Shown piece by piece: positions 30,735-38,673 of a stretch of DNA of 64,000 nucleotides. How positions within the stretch are numbered: position 1 is the first letter of the stretch; each line of letters opens with the position of its first letter. The notes under the pieces were generated by a model. It had not been told where the DNA came from and made no database searches. It saw nothing but the letters and a program-made list of their open reading frames with translations. The position numbers were made by a program, and so were the translations under genes. The stretch is from Eubacterium limosum (GTDB lineage: Bacteria > Bacillota > Clostridia > Eubacteriales > Eubacteriaceae), in the NCBI RefSeq assembly GCF_000807675.2, contig NZ_CP019962.1, positions 744,001-808,000 on the forward strand. Direction: 5' to 3'.

Positions 30735-33113
30735 TCAGCACACCGCGGCATGGGCGGTGCGTGAGATAATATCGTCCTGCACTTCCCGGCCAAGCTCTAC
30801 AAAATAAGCGGTGTAGCCGGCCACCCGGATGAGCAGCCCTCTGTGCCGCTCAGGATTTTTCTGAGCGTCGATCAGCACATTCCGGTCGATAACATTGAAC
30901 TGGACGTGGAAAACGCCCAGGGTACACATGCTCTTTAAAAACGACATTAACAGCTGGGTGGCGCTGTCACTCTGGTTAAAGGCCGGGTCCAGCTTGAGGT
31001 TCAGAAGTGTCCCCTGGCTGAAGCGGCCGTGAGGAATGTAGGAGACAGACTTGATAATCGCCCCCATGCCCTCGATGTCTGTTCCGGCGCTTGGACTGAC
31101 GCCGTCGGCCAGCGGAACATAGGCTTCTCTGCCGGAGGGCAGCGCGCCGACTTCCAGGCCAAAGGGGGTATTCCCGGATACAGGAAGGATACCGGCAGTC
31201 ATATGCCCGAATTTACTGTCATAGGATTCGATCAGGTCAGCGATAAAGGTGAACAGATCGGCTGTCAGCTGGTTGACAGCCTCGTCATCATTGCCGTATT
31301 TTGGACATTCCAGACACAGCTTCTGTACGTCCTCGTAACCCTTAAAATCATTTTCCAGGGCGGCGAGCAGGGTTTCCATGCTCACTCTTTTTTTATCGTA
31401 GACGAGGTGCTTGACCGCGTAGACACTGTTGATGAGGTCGGCGACCCCGATGGCGTCAAGGCCATTGCCCACATTGTATTTTGGCCCGCCCCAGGCGTAA
31501 TCCCTGGCTTTAGAAATGCAGTCCTCAAAAGACAAGGAAAGCGCAGGACAGACACGCTCCTGGCAAATATCGTCGTTTACGTGGCTGCCGGCGACCATGG
31601 CGCGGATAATGTATCTTATCTGTTCCCTGACGGCTTCAAGGAAGGCATCGAAGGAGTCGAAGTCCCGGGGGTTTCCTGTTCGCGCAGAGGCCGGAAGACG
31701 GTATTTTCGGCTGACCCCGTCGTTTAAGGCAAACTCGACCACTGAACCAAGGTTGTAGTCGGCGTAGGAGGTGTAGCAGTGCATTTTTCCCGCGAGATTT
31801 GTCTCGACACAGCCGCAGGGGTTCCAGTTGTATGCTTCCTTCAAAGGAACACCCTTGTTGAGCATCATCTGGATACCAATCTCGTCGCAGTGGAAGGCAG
31901 GGAATCCTGTGCCCAGCTGCATCAGCTCCGTTACCTTTTTCAGAAAAGCGTTTGAGTTCCGGGCCATGTTATAGCGCACAGACAATGAAGGCTGGTACAG
32001 CTGGACGTCCATGGTGGCCTGGAGGATCATAAAGGAAAGGTCGTTGACGGCGTCCATGCCGCTTTCGTCGACCCCGCCAACACAGACGTTCTGGAACATG
32101 GGGTATCCGGCGGAGAATTTAGCGGTGACCTCGTCCTGGAAAAGGCAGGGCTCGCTGAACTTGACCCACAGGCAGTCCAGTAATTCCTGGGCCTGTTCCA
32201 GTGTGATCCTTCCGGCCTCGAGATCCGCTTTGTAGAAGGGATAGAGGTACTGGTCCATACGCCCCGGGTTATAGCTGGCTGCGTTTTGCTCCATAAAAAT
32301 GCAGGTATGGTAAATATAGAAGGACTGGAGCGCTTCGCGGAAGGTGCGGGCGGGCTTTTCAGGAACCCGGCCGCAAATGTCGGAGATGGCGAGCAGCTCT
32401 TCTTTTCGAGCAGGGTCTTCCTCGAGACCGGCCAGCCTCAGGGCTTCGGCCGAGTAGCGCGCAGCCAGCTTTACAATGCCGTCCGCGCTCAGTGAAAGCG
32501 CCCGGAGATAGACCAGCTTCTCATAATGGCCTGGCTTTGTGATATCCAGGGAAGCTCTGGTTTCCTCGATACGTCTTCTAACGCCCTCAATCCCTTCGTT
32601 GATGATCATCTCATAGCCTGCGGTGGTCTCGCCCCAGCCGCGGACAGCCTTGCGGTTAATATACAGGACGCCGCAGTCACGCAGAATACGGGTTTCCCCG
32701 GGAATCTGGCAGAGCCATTTTTCATAGGTCGAACGCCCGCTCCAGTAAAGCCGGATCTCGTTGATGAAGTTTTCCCGGTCCTCGTCCTTTAAATAGAAAG
32801 GGTCATACTCCCGGCTGCTGATGGTGTCCAGCTCGTCATCGAGAACGGACCAGCAGGTATCTGGACAAAGAAGGCCGCCGCGCTGCTTGCTGCCAGAATT
32901 GCCGACGATGAGTTCGTCTCCCCAGATTTTGACGGTTTTTTCCATGCACTGCTTGCGGAAAGCGTAGGCTTTTTGCACAACAAAGGGCTCGCCTTCGGAT
33001 TCTTTAAATCCACGTGTTAAAATCAGCGCGTTTTCGAGGTCCATTTCCGGACGGGTGTTTAACACGCGATCTTTAAGTCTCATGATACGCTTCATATAGG
33101 CTTTGTCTTCCAT
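30735..33113 (-). CDS. Glycyl radical enzyme, dehydratase/lyase type, HypD-related
   Basis: 792 residues from the third of three tandem ATGs (33113), which has GGAGG at 8-nt spacing. The active-site Cys435 and general base Glu437 lie in NPCGCVETNL; the radical Gly766 lies in RVAGYTAYF. The C-x-E motif marks the dehydratase/lyase class rather than pyruvate formate-lyase. Its length and catalytic numbering almost equal those of trans-4-hydroxy-L-proline dehydratase (C434, E436, G765). Aligned by eye from memory, HypD's substrate-contact His160 is Trp160 (RKAVRGWGETTAGYE) and Asp278 is Ala279 (QNAASYNPGR). The proC, mttB and MFS neighbours suggest a hydroxyproline derivative such as its betaine (inference). 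It has its own promoter and operator. Confidence 0.92.
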   Translation of the reverse strand: MEDKAYMKRIMRLKDRVLNTRPEMDLENALILTRGFKESEGEPFVVQKAYAFRKQCMEKTVKIWGDELIVGNSGSKQRGGLLCPDTCWSVLDDELDTISSREYDPFYLKDEDRENFINEIRLYWSGRSTYEKWLCQIPGETRILRDCGVLYINRKAVRGWGETTAGYEMIINEGIEGVRRRIEETRASLDITKPGHYEKLVYLRALSLSADGIVKLAARYSAEALRLAGLEEDPARKEELLAISDICGRVPEKPARTFREALQSFYIYHTCIFMEQNAASYNPGRMDQYLYPFYKADLEAGRITLEQAQELLDCLWVKFSEPCLFQDEVTAKFSAGYPMFQNVCVGGVDESGMDAVNDLSFMILQATMDVQLYQPSLSVRYNMARNSNAFLKKVTELMQLGTGFPAFHCDEIGIQMMLNKGVPLKEAYNWNPCGCVETNLAGKMHCYTSYADYNLGSVVEFALNDGVSRKYRLPASARTGNPRDFDSFDAFLEAVREQIRYIIRAMVAGSHVNDDICQERVCPALSLSFEDCISKARDYAWGGPKYNVGNGLDAIGVADLINSVYAVKHLVYDKKRVSMETLLAALENDFKGYEDVQKLCLECPKYGNDDEAVNQLTADLFTFIADLIESYDSKFGHMTAGILPVSGNTPFGLEVGALPSGREAYVPLADGVSPSAGTDIEGMGAIIKSVSYIPHGRFSQGTLLNLKLDPAFNQSDSATQLLMSFLKSMCTLGVFHVQFNVIDRNVLIDAQKNPERHRGLLIRVAGYTAYFVELGREVQDDIISRTAHAAVC

Positions 33114-33162
33114 CATCATTACCTCCAAATAAAATACTGCTGGAAAATTCTTCTTAATGATT

Positions 33163-33218
33163 ACTATATCACGTTGTTCGTTGTTTGACAAGATAAAAAT
33201 GTCATATATGATATTTTT
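33163..33218 (-). promoter_or_regulatory. Sigma-70 promoter and operator of the glycyl radical enzyme operon
   Basis: On the minus strand: TTGTCA (33191-33186), 17-bp spacer, TATAGT (33168-33163). Directly upstream of the -35 box is a near-perfect 24-bp palindrome, AAAAAT-N12-ATTTTT centred on TCATATATGA (33195-33218, one mismatch pair). Confidence 0.72.
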
Positions 33219-33255
33219 CTTATGAGAAAATAGAGCTTTTAAAGATTCAGGACAA

Positions 33256-33290
33256 TAAAAAACGGCGGACAAAGAATCGGCTGTCCGCCG
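33256..33290 (-). terminator. Rho-independent terminator of proC
   Basis: On the minus strand GGCGGACA / TGTCCGCC stem followed by GTTTTTTATT. It separates proC from the glycyl radical enzyme operon, which therefore has its own promoter. Confidence 0.88.
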
Positions 33291-33301
33291 GATGGCTTTT
33301 G

Positions 33302-34108
33302 TTATAGCTGGCCAAGCTCTCTGCATCGGTCGACGCAGGCCTTGACGCCCTCTTTCAGGCAGGTATCAAAGCCGAGTTCATCCATTTTGTCCAGGGCGGC
33401 CAGGGTCGTACCGCCAGGCAGGCGAAGCTTGTTTTCCAGGGCTTCGGCGCTCGTGCCAGAGCTCAGAAGCGTTTCGGCGCTTCCCTTCATGGTCTGGGCG
33501 AAGAGCCGGAGCGCTGTGTTTTCATCCATGCCCATCTGTACAGCTTCATCAACGATAACGCGGGCCATATGATAGAAATACGCCGGAGCAGAACCGTTGA
33601 TCGGAACCACCTCACACATGAGGGCTTCGGGGATTTCCTCGACGATTCCGCAGCTTGTCAGGAAGCGGTCTACTTCTCTGTAGTCGTCATCACTCACGGC
33701 AGCTGCGCGGGAGACGGCAAAAGCGCCCAGGCCTGCCTGCGCTGTCAGGGTCGGCATGCAGCGGACAACCTTACAGGTGTCTGTAAGTCTTTCCTGATAC
33801 CACTGATTGCTGATCCCGGCCGCAAGAGAGAGCAGGACTGTTTCGGCAGAGAATGTGCTTTTAATCTGGGGGACAATGGAGTCAATAATCTGAGGTGTCA
33901 CAGCGACAACGACAACAGGTGCCTCCCGGACCAAATCCTCAATGGATTCATAAACGGTGTAGCCGTTTTTCATAAAACGATCGCGAACCTCCGGTGAGAC
34001 ATCGAAGATTCCGATTTCTCCAGGTGAGTAGACGCCGCTCTTTTCAATTCCTGAAAGAATGGCCTGAACAATGTTTCCGGCACCGATAAATCTAACAGTT
34101 GCATTCAT
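33302..34108 (-). CDS. proC: Pyrroline-5-carboxylate reductase
   Basis: 268 residues, typical length. An N-terminal Rossmann fold (VRFIGAGNIVQAILSGI) is followed by VVVVAVTPQIIDSIV, the catalytic/substrate block VPINGSAPAYFYH and the C-terminal LRLPGGTTLAALDKMDE. It reduces pyrroline-5-carboxylate to proline with NAD(P)H, or the reverse. In hydroxyproline dehydration systems ProC commonly accompanies the glycyl radical dehydratase, because dehydration yields pyrroline-5-carboxylate. That makes it a strong pointer to a hydroxyproline-like substrate here. It is transcribed separately under a strong promoter that shares the island's AT-rich operator. Confidence 0.95.
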   Translation of the reverse strand: MNATVRFIGAGNIVQAILSGIEKSGVYSPGEIGIFDVSPEVRDRFMKNGYTVYESIEDLVREAPVVVVAVTPQIIDSIVPQIKSTFSAETVLLSLAAGISNQWYQERLTDTCKVVRCMPTLTAQAGLGAFAVSRAAAVSDDDYREVDRFLTSCGIVEEIPEALMCEVVPINGSAPAYFYHMARVIVDEAVQMGMDENTALRLFAQTMKGSAETLLSSGTSAEALENKLRLPGGTTLAALDKMDELGFDTCLKEGVKACVDRCRELGQL

Positions 34109-34173
34109 TCTTTTACCCCTTCCTTTCCGTGGTGTAACAAGCGCAGGGAGTACGCCTTGTTACCTCTGAGTCT

Positions 34174-34255
34174 AGTATATTGCGGCTTTATATTTTTGTC
34201 AAGATAATTTATGATAATTTTTCTTATAATACAAAAATGTGATATAAGAAAATAG
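34174..34255 (-). promoter_or_regulatory. Promoter and operator region of proC (intergenic 34109-34457)
   Basis: Minus strand TTGACA (34202-34197), 17-bp spacer, TATACT (34179-34174). Immediately upstream are ATAAGAAAAATTATCAT and TTTTCTTATATCAC on the minus strand (34209-34255), the same AT-rich elements found at the other promoters of this island. The rest of the 349-bp gap holds only the MFS terminator (34341-34378) and no gene. Confidence 0.72.
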
Positions 34256-34340
34256 AGTGGGAGGCATAACAGCAGGAAAAGTGGCTGCTAGTGTGCGTAT
34301 TCTTATAAATTGTTATAATAAAGTTTATTTTGAAATACGA

Positions 34341-34378
34341 AAAAGAACCCCTTTTCTATTAAGAGAGGGGATTCTTTA
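34341..34378 (-). terminator. Rho-independent terminator of the MFS gene
   Basis: Minus strand AAAGAATCCCCT...AGGGGTTCTTTTT hairpin downstream of the MFS stop codon. Confidence 0.7.
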
Positions 34379-34457
34379 AAATTGCTGGTATACTCAATGC
34401 CATTTAATGATCAGCTTCGAATTCGCTCAGTTAATAAATTTTAACGCCAAACTCATC

Positions 34458-35717
34458 TTAGCCCTCTATTTCCCGGGCCTTAATTTTAACACCTCGGCGT
34501 TTTAAAAGAACCGCTGACAAAATTCCCAGAGCCGACCAGACCACCATCCAGACAATCATGATATTAAAGCCAATGGTCACATCGCCCTGAGCCTCCCCGT
34601 AAGCCAGAAAGCGGCTGATAATCGGCGCGACAAAAATATCCGGCGACAGGCCGATGAGAGAGATGATCCCAGTGGCGATACCCGTCATGGCCAGCGGCAC
34701 ACCTGCCTCGCCCAAAATGGACCAGTAGGTCGATTTGATCACATTGACCAGGTAAGCCAGAATCACCGTGACCACCACACAGATCATGGTCGCCTGAGAG
34801 GTGAAGAACACCGCCGCAGCACAGACCCCAGTGGCAAGAAAGGCAAAGAACATCCCGGAGCCCTTGAATTTGAATTTATCCATAATGATCCCGCCCGAGA
34901 TTCCTGCGACAAAAACAATGATGTAGCTCCTGACAATGGACAAAGTGCTGGAGAGCTCAGGCGTGATCATCAGAACACGGGTGCAGTAGGTACCCATATA
35001 GCTGTTGGCTGTGTTCCATAAAATGTACCCGCACATAATGACAAAAATACACAGCCAGATCGAGGATTTGCCAAAGGCTTTCCACATACTCTCCTTTTTT
35101 TCCGTCGTAGCCGCTTCTTTTCTCTTGTCCTTATCAAAATCCGGCACCAGGAAAATGACCAACAGGGTCAGCAAGGCAAAAACCGCCGCGTTGATCAACA
35201 GCACGGCCCTGAAGCCGGCCGCCTCCGTTGCAAAAAGCCCCATGACGCCCAGGCAGATAAAAGCCACGATGGTCTGCCCGACACCGCGGACTCCCTCACT
35301 GATGCCAAAGAGACGCCCTTGCTCGTTCTCATCGCCCAGATTCCGGATCGCCTTGAGATAGGGTGACCAGAAGGTACCCACACTGAATACGCCGTACAGC
35401 CCGTGGATGACGATCAACGCTGTAAAGCCTGGAAACATCGAGTACCACAGAGTGATGAGACACATGGCTGCACAGGATAAAATCAGCAGTTTTTTCGTGT
35501 TGAATTTTTCCGCCAGAATCCCGCTGGGCACATAGCCGATGACACTCAGCGTCCCATAGACGCCAGCAAGCGTCCCCAGTTGTATGTCTGTGATCCCCAG
35601 CGCGGCGACCATCTGATCATAAAACGTAAAGCGAATCAGCGGCGCCAGGTATGCGATCCCTGCGATAACGCTCAGGATAATGAGCACAATGTTTCTTTTT
35701 GACTTATCCAAATTCAT
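34458..35717 (-). CDS. MFS transporter, divergent from mttB
   Basis: 419 residues with about 12 hydrophobic segments and the same helix-1 motif as the other two mttB-linked carriers (IRFTFYDQM). Further shared blocks are GVPLAMTGIATGIISLIGLS and PDIFVAPIISRFL. The loop motif is GILAEKFNTKK. It is divergently transcribed from the mttB at 35972 across an intergenic region holding direct repeats of TTTTTCATATA, so both are probably induced together. Likely substrate: the methylated compound used by that MttB protein (inference). Confidence 0.9.
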   Translation of the reverse strand: MNLDKSKRNIVLIILSVIAGIAYLAPLIRFTFYDQMVAALGITDIQLGTLAGVYGTLSVIGYVPSGILAEKFNTKKLLILSCAAMCLITLWYSMFPGFTALIVIHGLYGVFSVGTFWSPYLKAIRNLGDENEQGRLFGISEGVRGVGQTIVAFICLGVMGLFATEAAGFRAVLLINAAVFALLTLLVIFLVPDFDKDKRKEAATTEKKESMWKAFGKSSIWLCIFVIMCGYILWNTANSYMGTYCTRVLMITPELSSTLSIVRSYIIVFVAGISGGIIMDKFKFKGSGMFFAFLATGVCAAAVFFTSQATMICVVVTVILAYLVNVIKSTYWSILGEAGVPLAMTGIATGIISLIGLSPDIFVAPIISRFLAYGEAQGDVTIGFNIMIVWMVVWSALGILSAVLLKRRGVKIKAREIEG

Positions 35718-35824
35718 AATTTTCCCCTTAATTTCGTTGTTTTTCTTTTAAAGAATAATGACAGAAGCCATTTTTTGGTACTTTTATCGTGTTTTTTCGT
35801 AAAATACAGGTATTGTTTAAGCAA

Positions 35825-35928
35825 ATCATACCATGTTTTTCTCCAATAAGTCAACTACTTTTTCATATAAGAATTATTTTTCATATAGTGCTATTTTTCT
35901 TGACTTTTTTCTTTTTTGGTGCTATATT
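35825..35928. promoter_or_regulatory. Divergent MFS/mttB promoters with shared operator repeats
   Basis: Rightward: TTGACT (35900-35905), 17-bp spacer, TATATT (35923-35928). Leftward: TTGACT (35854-35849), 18-bp spacer, TATGAT (35830-35825). Between the two -35 boxes lie direct repeats TTTTTCATATA at 35859-35869 and 35877-35887 and an ATTTTTCTTGAC overlapping the right -35 box. No sigma-54 promoter is present, unlike the other mttB operons. Confidence 0.75.
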
Positions 35929-35971
35929 TTAACTAAAGTACAGGTATTATTAAATTTAAAGGAGTAAAATG

Positions 35972-37429
35972 ATGTATTCAAACAGAAAATTCTATGAAAA
36001 TTATGTATCCACACGCGACGTTGAGCTGCTGCACGACTACACCATGCGGGTTTTAAAGGAAGTTGGTGTTTCCTTCGCCTGTGAAGAAGCACTGGAAGTT
36101 TTTAAAAAACATGGCGCCACCGTTGGCGGTAACATCGTCAAATTCGACGAAATGCTTCTTAACAAAGCATTGGAAACGGTTCCGAAATCCCTCACTATCT
36201 ATACACCGGACGGTGAAACCAAAATCGGCGAACGCTTCAGACCAAAGACCGTCGGCTGCTACGGCCCGCCCACCTTCTTATTTGAAGATGATACCTACAG
36301 AATCGCACAGAAAGATGATATGGTCAAATTTCTCAAGCTCATGGACACCAGCGACGTCACCGATTTTGTTAACAACTCAGCCTATGACACACCAGACCTT
36401 GACAAAACCCAGGATGACTTTTACATGCCCCAAGTCGCCATGTGTCTGAAATACTCGAAAAAACCGACCTACGGAAATGTCGCCAACAGCATGAATGTCC
36501 GGGGTAAAAGTCTGAAACAGGCCGCCAAGGACATCGCTGTTCTCTACAAGGAATTTTACGACATCTGGGACAAACCGGTGCTGCTCACCAACTGCTGCGC
36601 CCTGTCACCCCTCGGTTATTCCTATGAAGTGCTGGACAACATCATCGGATTAGTCGAAGAAGGACAGCCTGTGGTCGTTATCACCTGCTCCATGACTAAC
36701 CTCACCGCGCCCGCGTCCCTCATGGGTTCTGTGGTTCAGAATAACGCCACTATTTTAGCGGGTATCGTTCTGACCCAGCTGATCAACCCAGGAACCCCAG
36801 TCCTTTATGGTTCTGTCTCTACCGCTAGTGATATGCGTACTGTCACCTGCGCCACCGGCGCGCCGGAAGCACAGCTGATTCAGATGTCCGCCTTGGCCCT
36901 CGGCCGCTATTACCAGGTTCCTGTACGTACAGGCATCTGTGTTACCGATGCCCTGAAGCCCGACTACCAGGCCGGCGTGGAAAGCTTCATTAATCTGATG
37001 CCCTCCTACCTTGGTAAGGCAGATTTTATCCTCAATAACGCAGGCATTTTAAGTTCTTTTGCCGTGGGAAGCTATGAAAAATACATCATGGATGAAGAAA
37101 TCAATCGTGTTCTCATGCGCTTAAATAAAGGTATTGACGTCAGCGACACTAAAGGCGAAAAGATACTGAATGAAATAAAAAAAGCCGGCCCTCTGGGCAA
37201 TTTCCTTTCCGGACGTACCCCCAAGGAATACCGCCAGGAACATCACCTCACGAACCTGTTCAACCGCAAAGCCGGCAACCCACAGCCCCTTTATGAAGAA
37301 ATCGGTGATATCCGGGACCGTGCATGTAAAATCATCGAAGAGCGCGTCGAAAGCTACAAGCTGCCAGATCTCACAAAAACCCAGCAGGATATCCTAAACC
37401 GTTTCCTCCCAGAGGACGAAAAATTCTAA
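35972..37429 (+). CDS. MttB-superfamily methyltransferase in the glycyl radical enzyme island
   Basis: 485 residues from the second of two adjacent ATGs (35972; AAAGGAG seven bases before it), giving the family start MYSNRKFYENYV. Conserved blocks: GVSFACEEALEVFKKHGATV, LLTNCCALSPLGYSYEV, VVVITCSMTNLTAPASLMGS, GPLGNFLSGRTPKEYR and tail LPDLTKTQQDILNRFLPEDE. The first block position that reads GPRG in the paralogs is GPLG here, and the family's LSPLAIGAxV is LSPLGYSYEV. No amber codon is present. No corrinoid gene is nearby. It is the only mttB in the window driven by a sigma-70 promoter, matching its different regulator (XRE-cupin at 37548). Confidence 0.95.
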   Translation: MYSNRKFYENYVSTRDVELLHDYTMRVLKEVGVSFACEEALEVFKKHGATVGGNIVKFDEMLLNKALETVPKSLTIYTPDGETKIGERFRPKTVGCYGPPTFLFEDDTYRIAQKDDMVKFLKLMDTSDVTDFVNNSAYDTPDLDKTQDDFYMPQVAMCLKYSKKPTYGNVANSMNVRGKSLKQAAKDIAVLYKEFYDIWDKPVLLTNCCALSPLGYSYEVLDNIIGLVEEGQPVVVITCSMTNLTAPASLMGSVVQNNATILAGIVLTQLINPGTPVLYGSVSTASDMRTVTCATGAPEAQLIQMSALALGRYYQVPVRTGICVTDALKPDYQAGVESFINLMPSYLGKADFILNNAGILSSFAVGSYEKYIMDEEINRVLMRLNKGIDVSDTKGEKILNEIKKAGPLGNFLSGRTPKEYRQEHHLTNLFNRKAGNPQPLYEEIGDIRDRACKIIEERVESYKLPDLTKTQQDILNRFLPEDEKF

Positions 37430-37448
37430 CCCCCTCCAAGCCTTCATA

Positions 37449-37480
37449 GGCCGCGCAGCCACATCGTGCGCGGCCTTTTT
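37449..37480 (+). terminator. Rho-independent terminator of mttB
   Basis: GGCCGCGCA / TGCGCGGCC stem followed by TTTTT. Confidence 0.9.
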
Positions 37481-37490
37481 CCGTAAAAAA

Positions 37491-37531
37491 TAAAAGAGCC
37501 CGACGCCGTTTCAGGCATCGGACTTTTTCAT
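37491..37531 (-). terminator. Rho-independent terminator of the XRE-cupin gene
   Basis: Minus strand AGTCCGATGCC / GGCGTCGGGCT hairpin followed by CTTTTA. Confidence 0.7.
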
Positions 37532-37547
37532 CAAATTTATTTTATTC

Positions 37548-38120
37548 CTAATCACAGATTTCAATCCAATAGCTTACACACTCCTCTGCCGAGAGGTTAG
37601 TCACAATGTGCTTTGTGTTGGCCCGGATCATGATGCAGTCCCCTTCGTCGAGGGCATAGTCCTCTCCCTCGACCTCCATGCCCAGCTTTCCTCTGGCCAC
37701 GATCCCGAACTCGTCATAGCTGTGGACCGTGTAGGACTTTTCATTCATACCGCCTCGCAGGGTCATGACATTGACCTTGAAGCCCGCCATACCGTCAAAA
37801 ACCGATTCGAAATCCATGGAGTCGCTGATGCCGTAAATCGGGAGCCGCTGATCCTTCCGGACAACATAAGTCTTATCCTTCTGGTCGCTGTTGATCTTTT
37901 CCACTTCGCTATCGTCAATCATCAGCTCATTGGCCGTAATACCAAGGGTAAAGCACAGCCGCTGGATATTTTTCACCGAGGGATTGACCTCGCCCCGCTC
38001 AATCTTGCTGATGTATCCCGCAGAGATCCCCGATTCTTCTGCCAACTGCTGCAATGTCATTAATTTTTCCTTGCGGAAGCCTTTCAGTTTTGTGCCGATT
38101 AGTTTATTATCAGTCATCAT
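37548..38120 (-). CDS. XRE-cupin transcriptional regulator
   Basis: 190 residues. An N-terminal helix-turn-helix of the XRE class (MTLQQLAEESGISAGYISKI, about residues 20-39) is joined to a C-terminal cupin barrel. The barrel contains the fragments SYTVHSYDEFGIVARGKLGM and DYALDEGDCIMIRANTKHIV with the typical ...H-x-x-x-E/D... and G-D...H pattern. Such regulators sense small metabolites in amino acid and betaine metabolism. It is convergent with mttB and is the only local regulator of the island, so the repeated AT-rich motif at the four nearby promoters is its likely operator (inference). Its own upstream region carries a partial copy (CTTATATTTTTTCC). Confidence 0.9.
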   Translation of the reverse strand: MMTDNKLIGTKLKGFRKEKLMTLQQLAEESGISAGYISKIERGEVNPSVKNIQRLCFTLGITANELMIDDSEVEKINSDQKDKTYVVRKDQRLPIYGISDSMDFESVFDGMAGFKVNVMTLRGGMNEKSYTVHSYDEFGIVARGKLGMEVEGEDYALDEGDCIMIRANTKHIVTNLSAEECVSYWIEICD

Positions 38121-38287
38121 TTTTCTTTTCCTCTAAAATTACATTTGATTCCAGAAATCATCTTGATTAATCTGTTAAGAAAATTATACCATAGAATAGG
38201 AAAAAATATAAGAAATATAGATCTGAAAATCTTTTTCGCATGGAGTAAAACATGTTTTGTCTATTGAAGAAAAAGTGGAATTAAGAT

Positions 38288-38559
38288 ATGTACACAAAAA
38301 AACAACCCACATCTGGAGTTTGCTGTTCAGATTATATCCCTAAAAAGGGAGGGATGATTTACTTTGTTCCACAATATTTTATGAAACATTTTCAGATAAA
38401 AATAATGACATGCTACGGGGGCCTTTGCCGGTCATCCATGACATTGGCGGAATTGGAGCAGGCGGCTGGCTGCCCATTGGCTTTACCATCACCCCAGTCA
38501 GGGAGTCAATGGTTTTTTATGATAGATTTTCTTATAATATAAAAGCACGCTTTTCTTAA
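38288..38559 (+). pseudogene. Decayed, internally deleted copy of the gene at 28995
   Basis: Within the 553-bp gap before the protease gene. The first ~40 codons (MYTKKQPTSGVC..., IYFVPQYF) resemble the start of the protein at 28995 (MYSEKTKF..., VYFIPKDF). Then, in another frame, PVIHDIGGIGAGGWLPIGFT (from 38428) is nearly identical to that protein's PVIHDIDGIAAGGWLPIGFT. About 150 codons between are missing and the frame is broken. The end overlaps a copy of the proC-upstream operator (38517-38544). The rest of the gap holds the regulator's promoter region and the protease promoter. Confidence 0.8.
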
Positions 38560-38606
38560 GGGATGCCGTTTTCGATACGTTTCAGCCGTTATTGGATACA
38601 GAACCA

Positions 38607-38635
38607 TTGCCACAAAAATATCTTTTTTATATAAT
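38607..38635 (+). promoter_or_regulatory. Sigma-70 promoter of the surface protease gene
   Basis: TTGCCA (38607-38612), 17-bp spacer, TATAAT (38630-38635), about 38 bp before the start codon with GGAG at the ribosome site. Confidence 0.75.
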
Positions 38636-38673
38636 TAAATTAAGATTAAAGCATTACAGATAAGGAGAAACCC

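Noticed and set aside
35900-35928. Sigma-54 promoter for the mttB at 35972
   Set aside because: The only GG...GC-like stretch (TTGGTGCTATATTTTA) lacks the TTGC -12 element, whereas TTGACT-17-TATATT is a good sigma-70 promoter.
4222-37429. Pyrrolysine-dependent trimethylamine methyltransferase (true MttB)
   Set aside because: None of the five complete mttB frames has an in-frame amber codon, and no pyl genes are seen, so only the non-pyrrolysine subfamily is supported.
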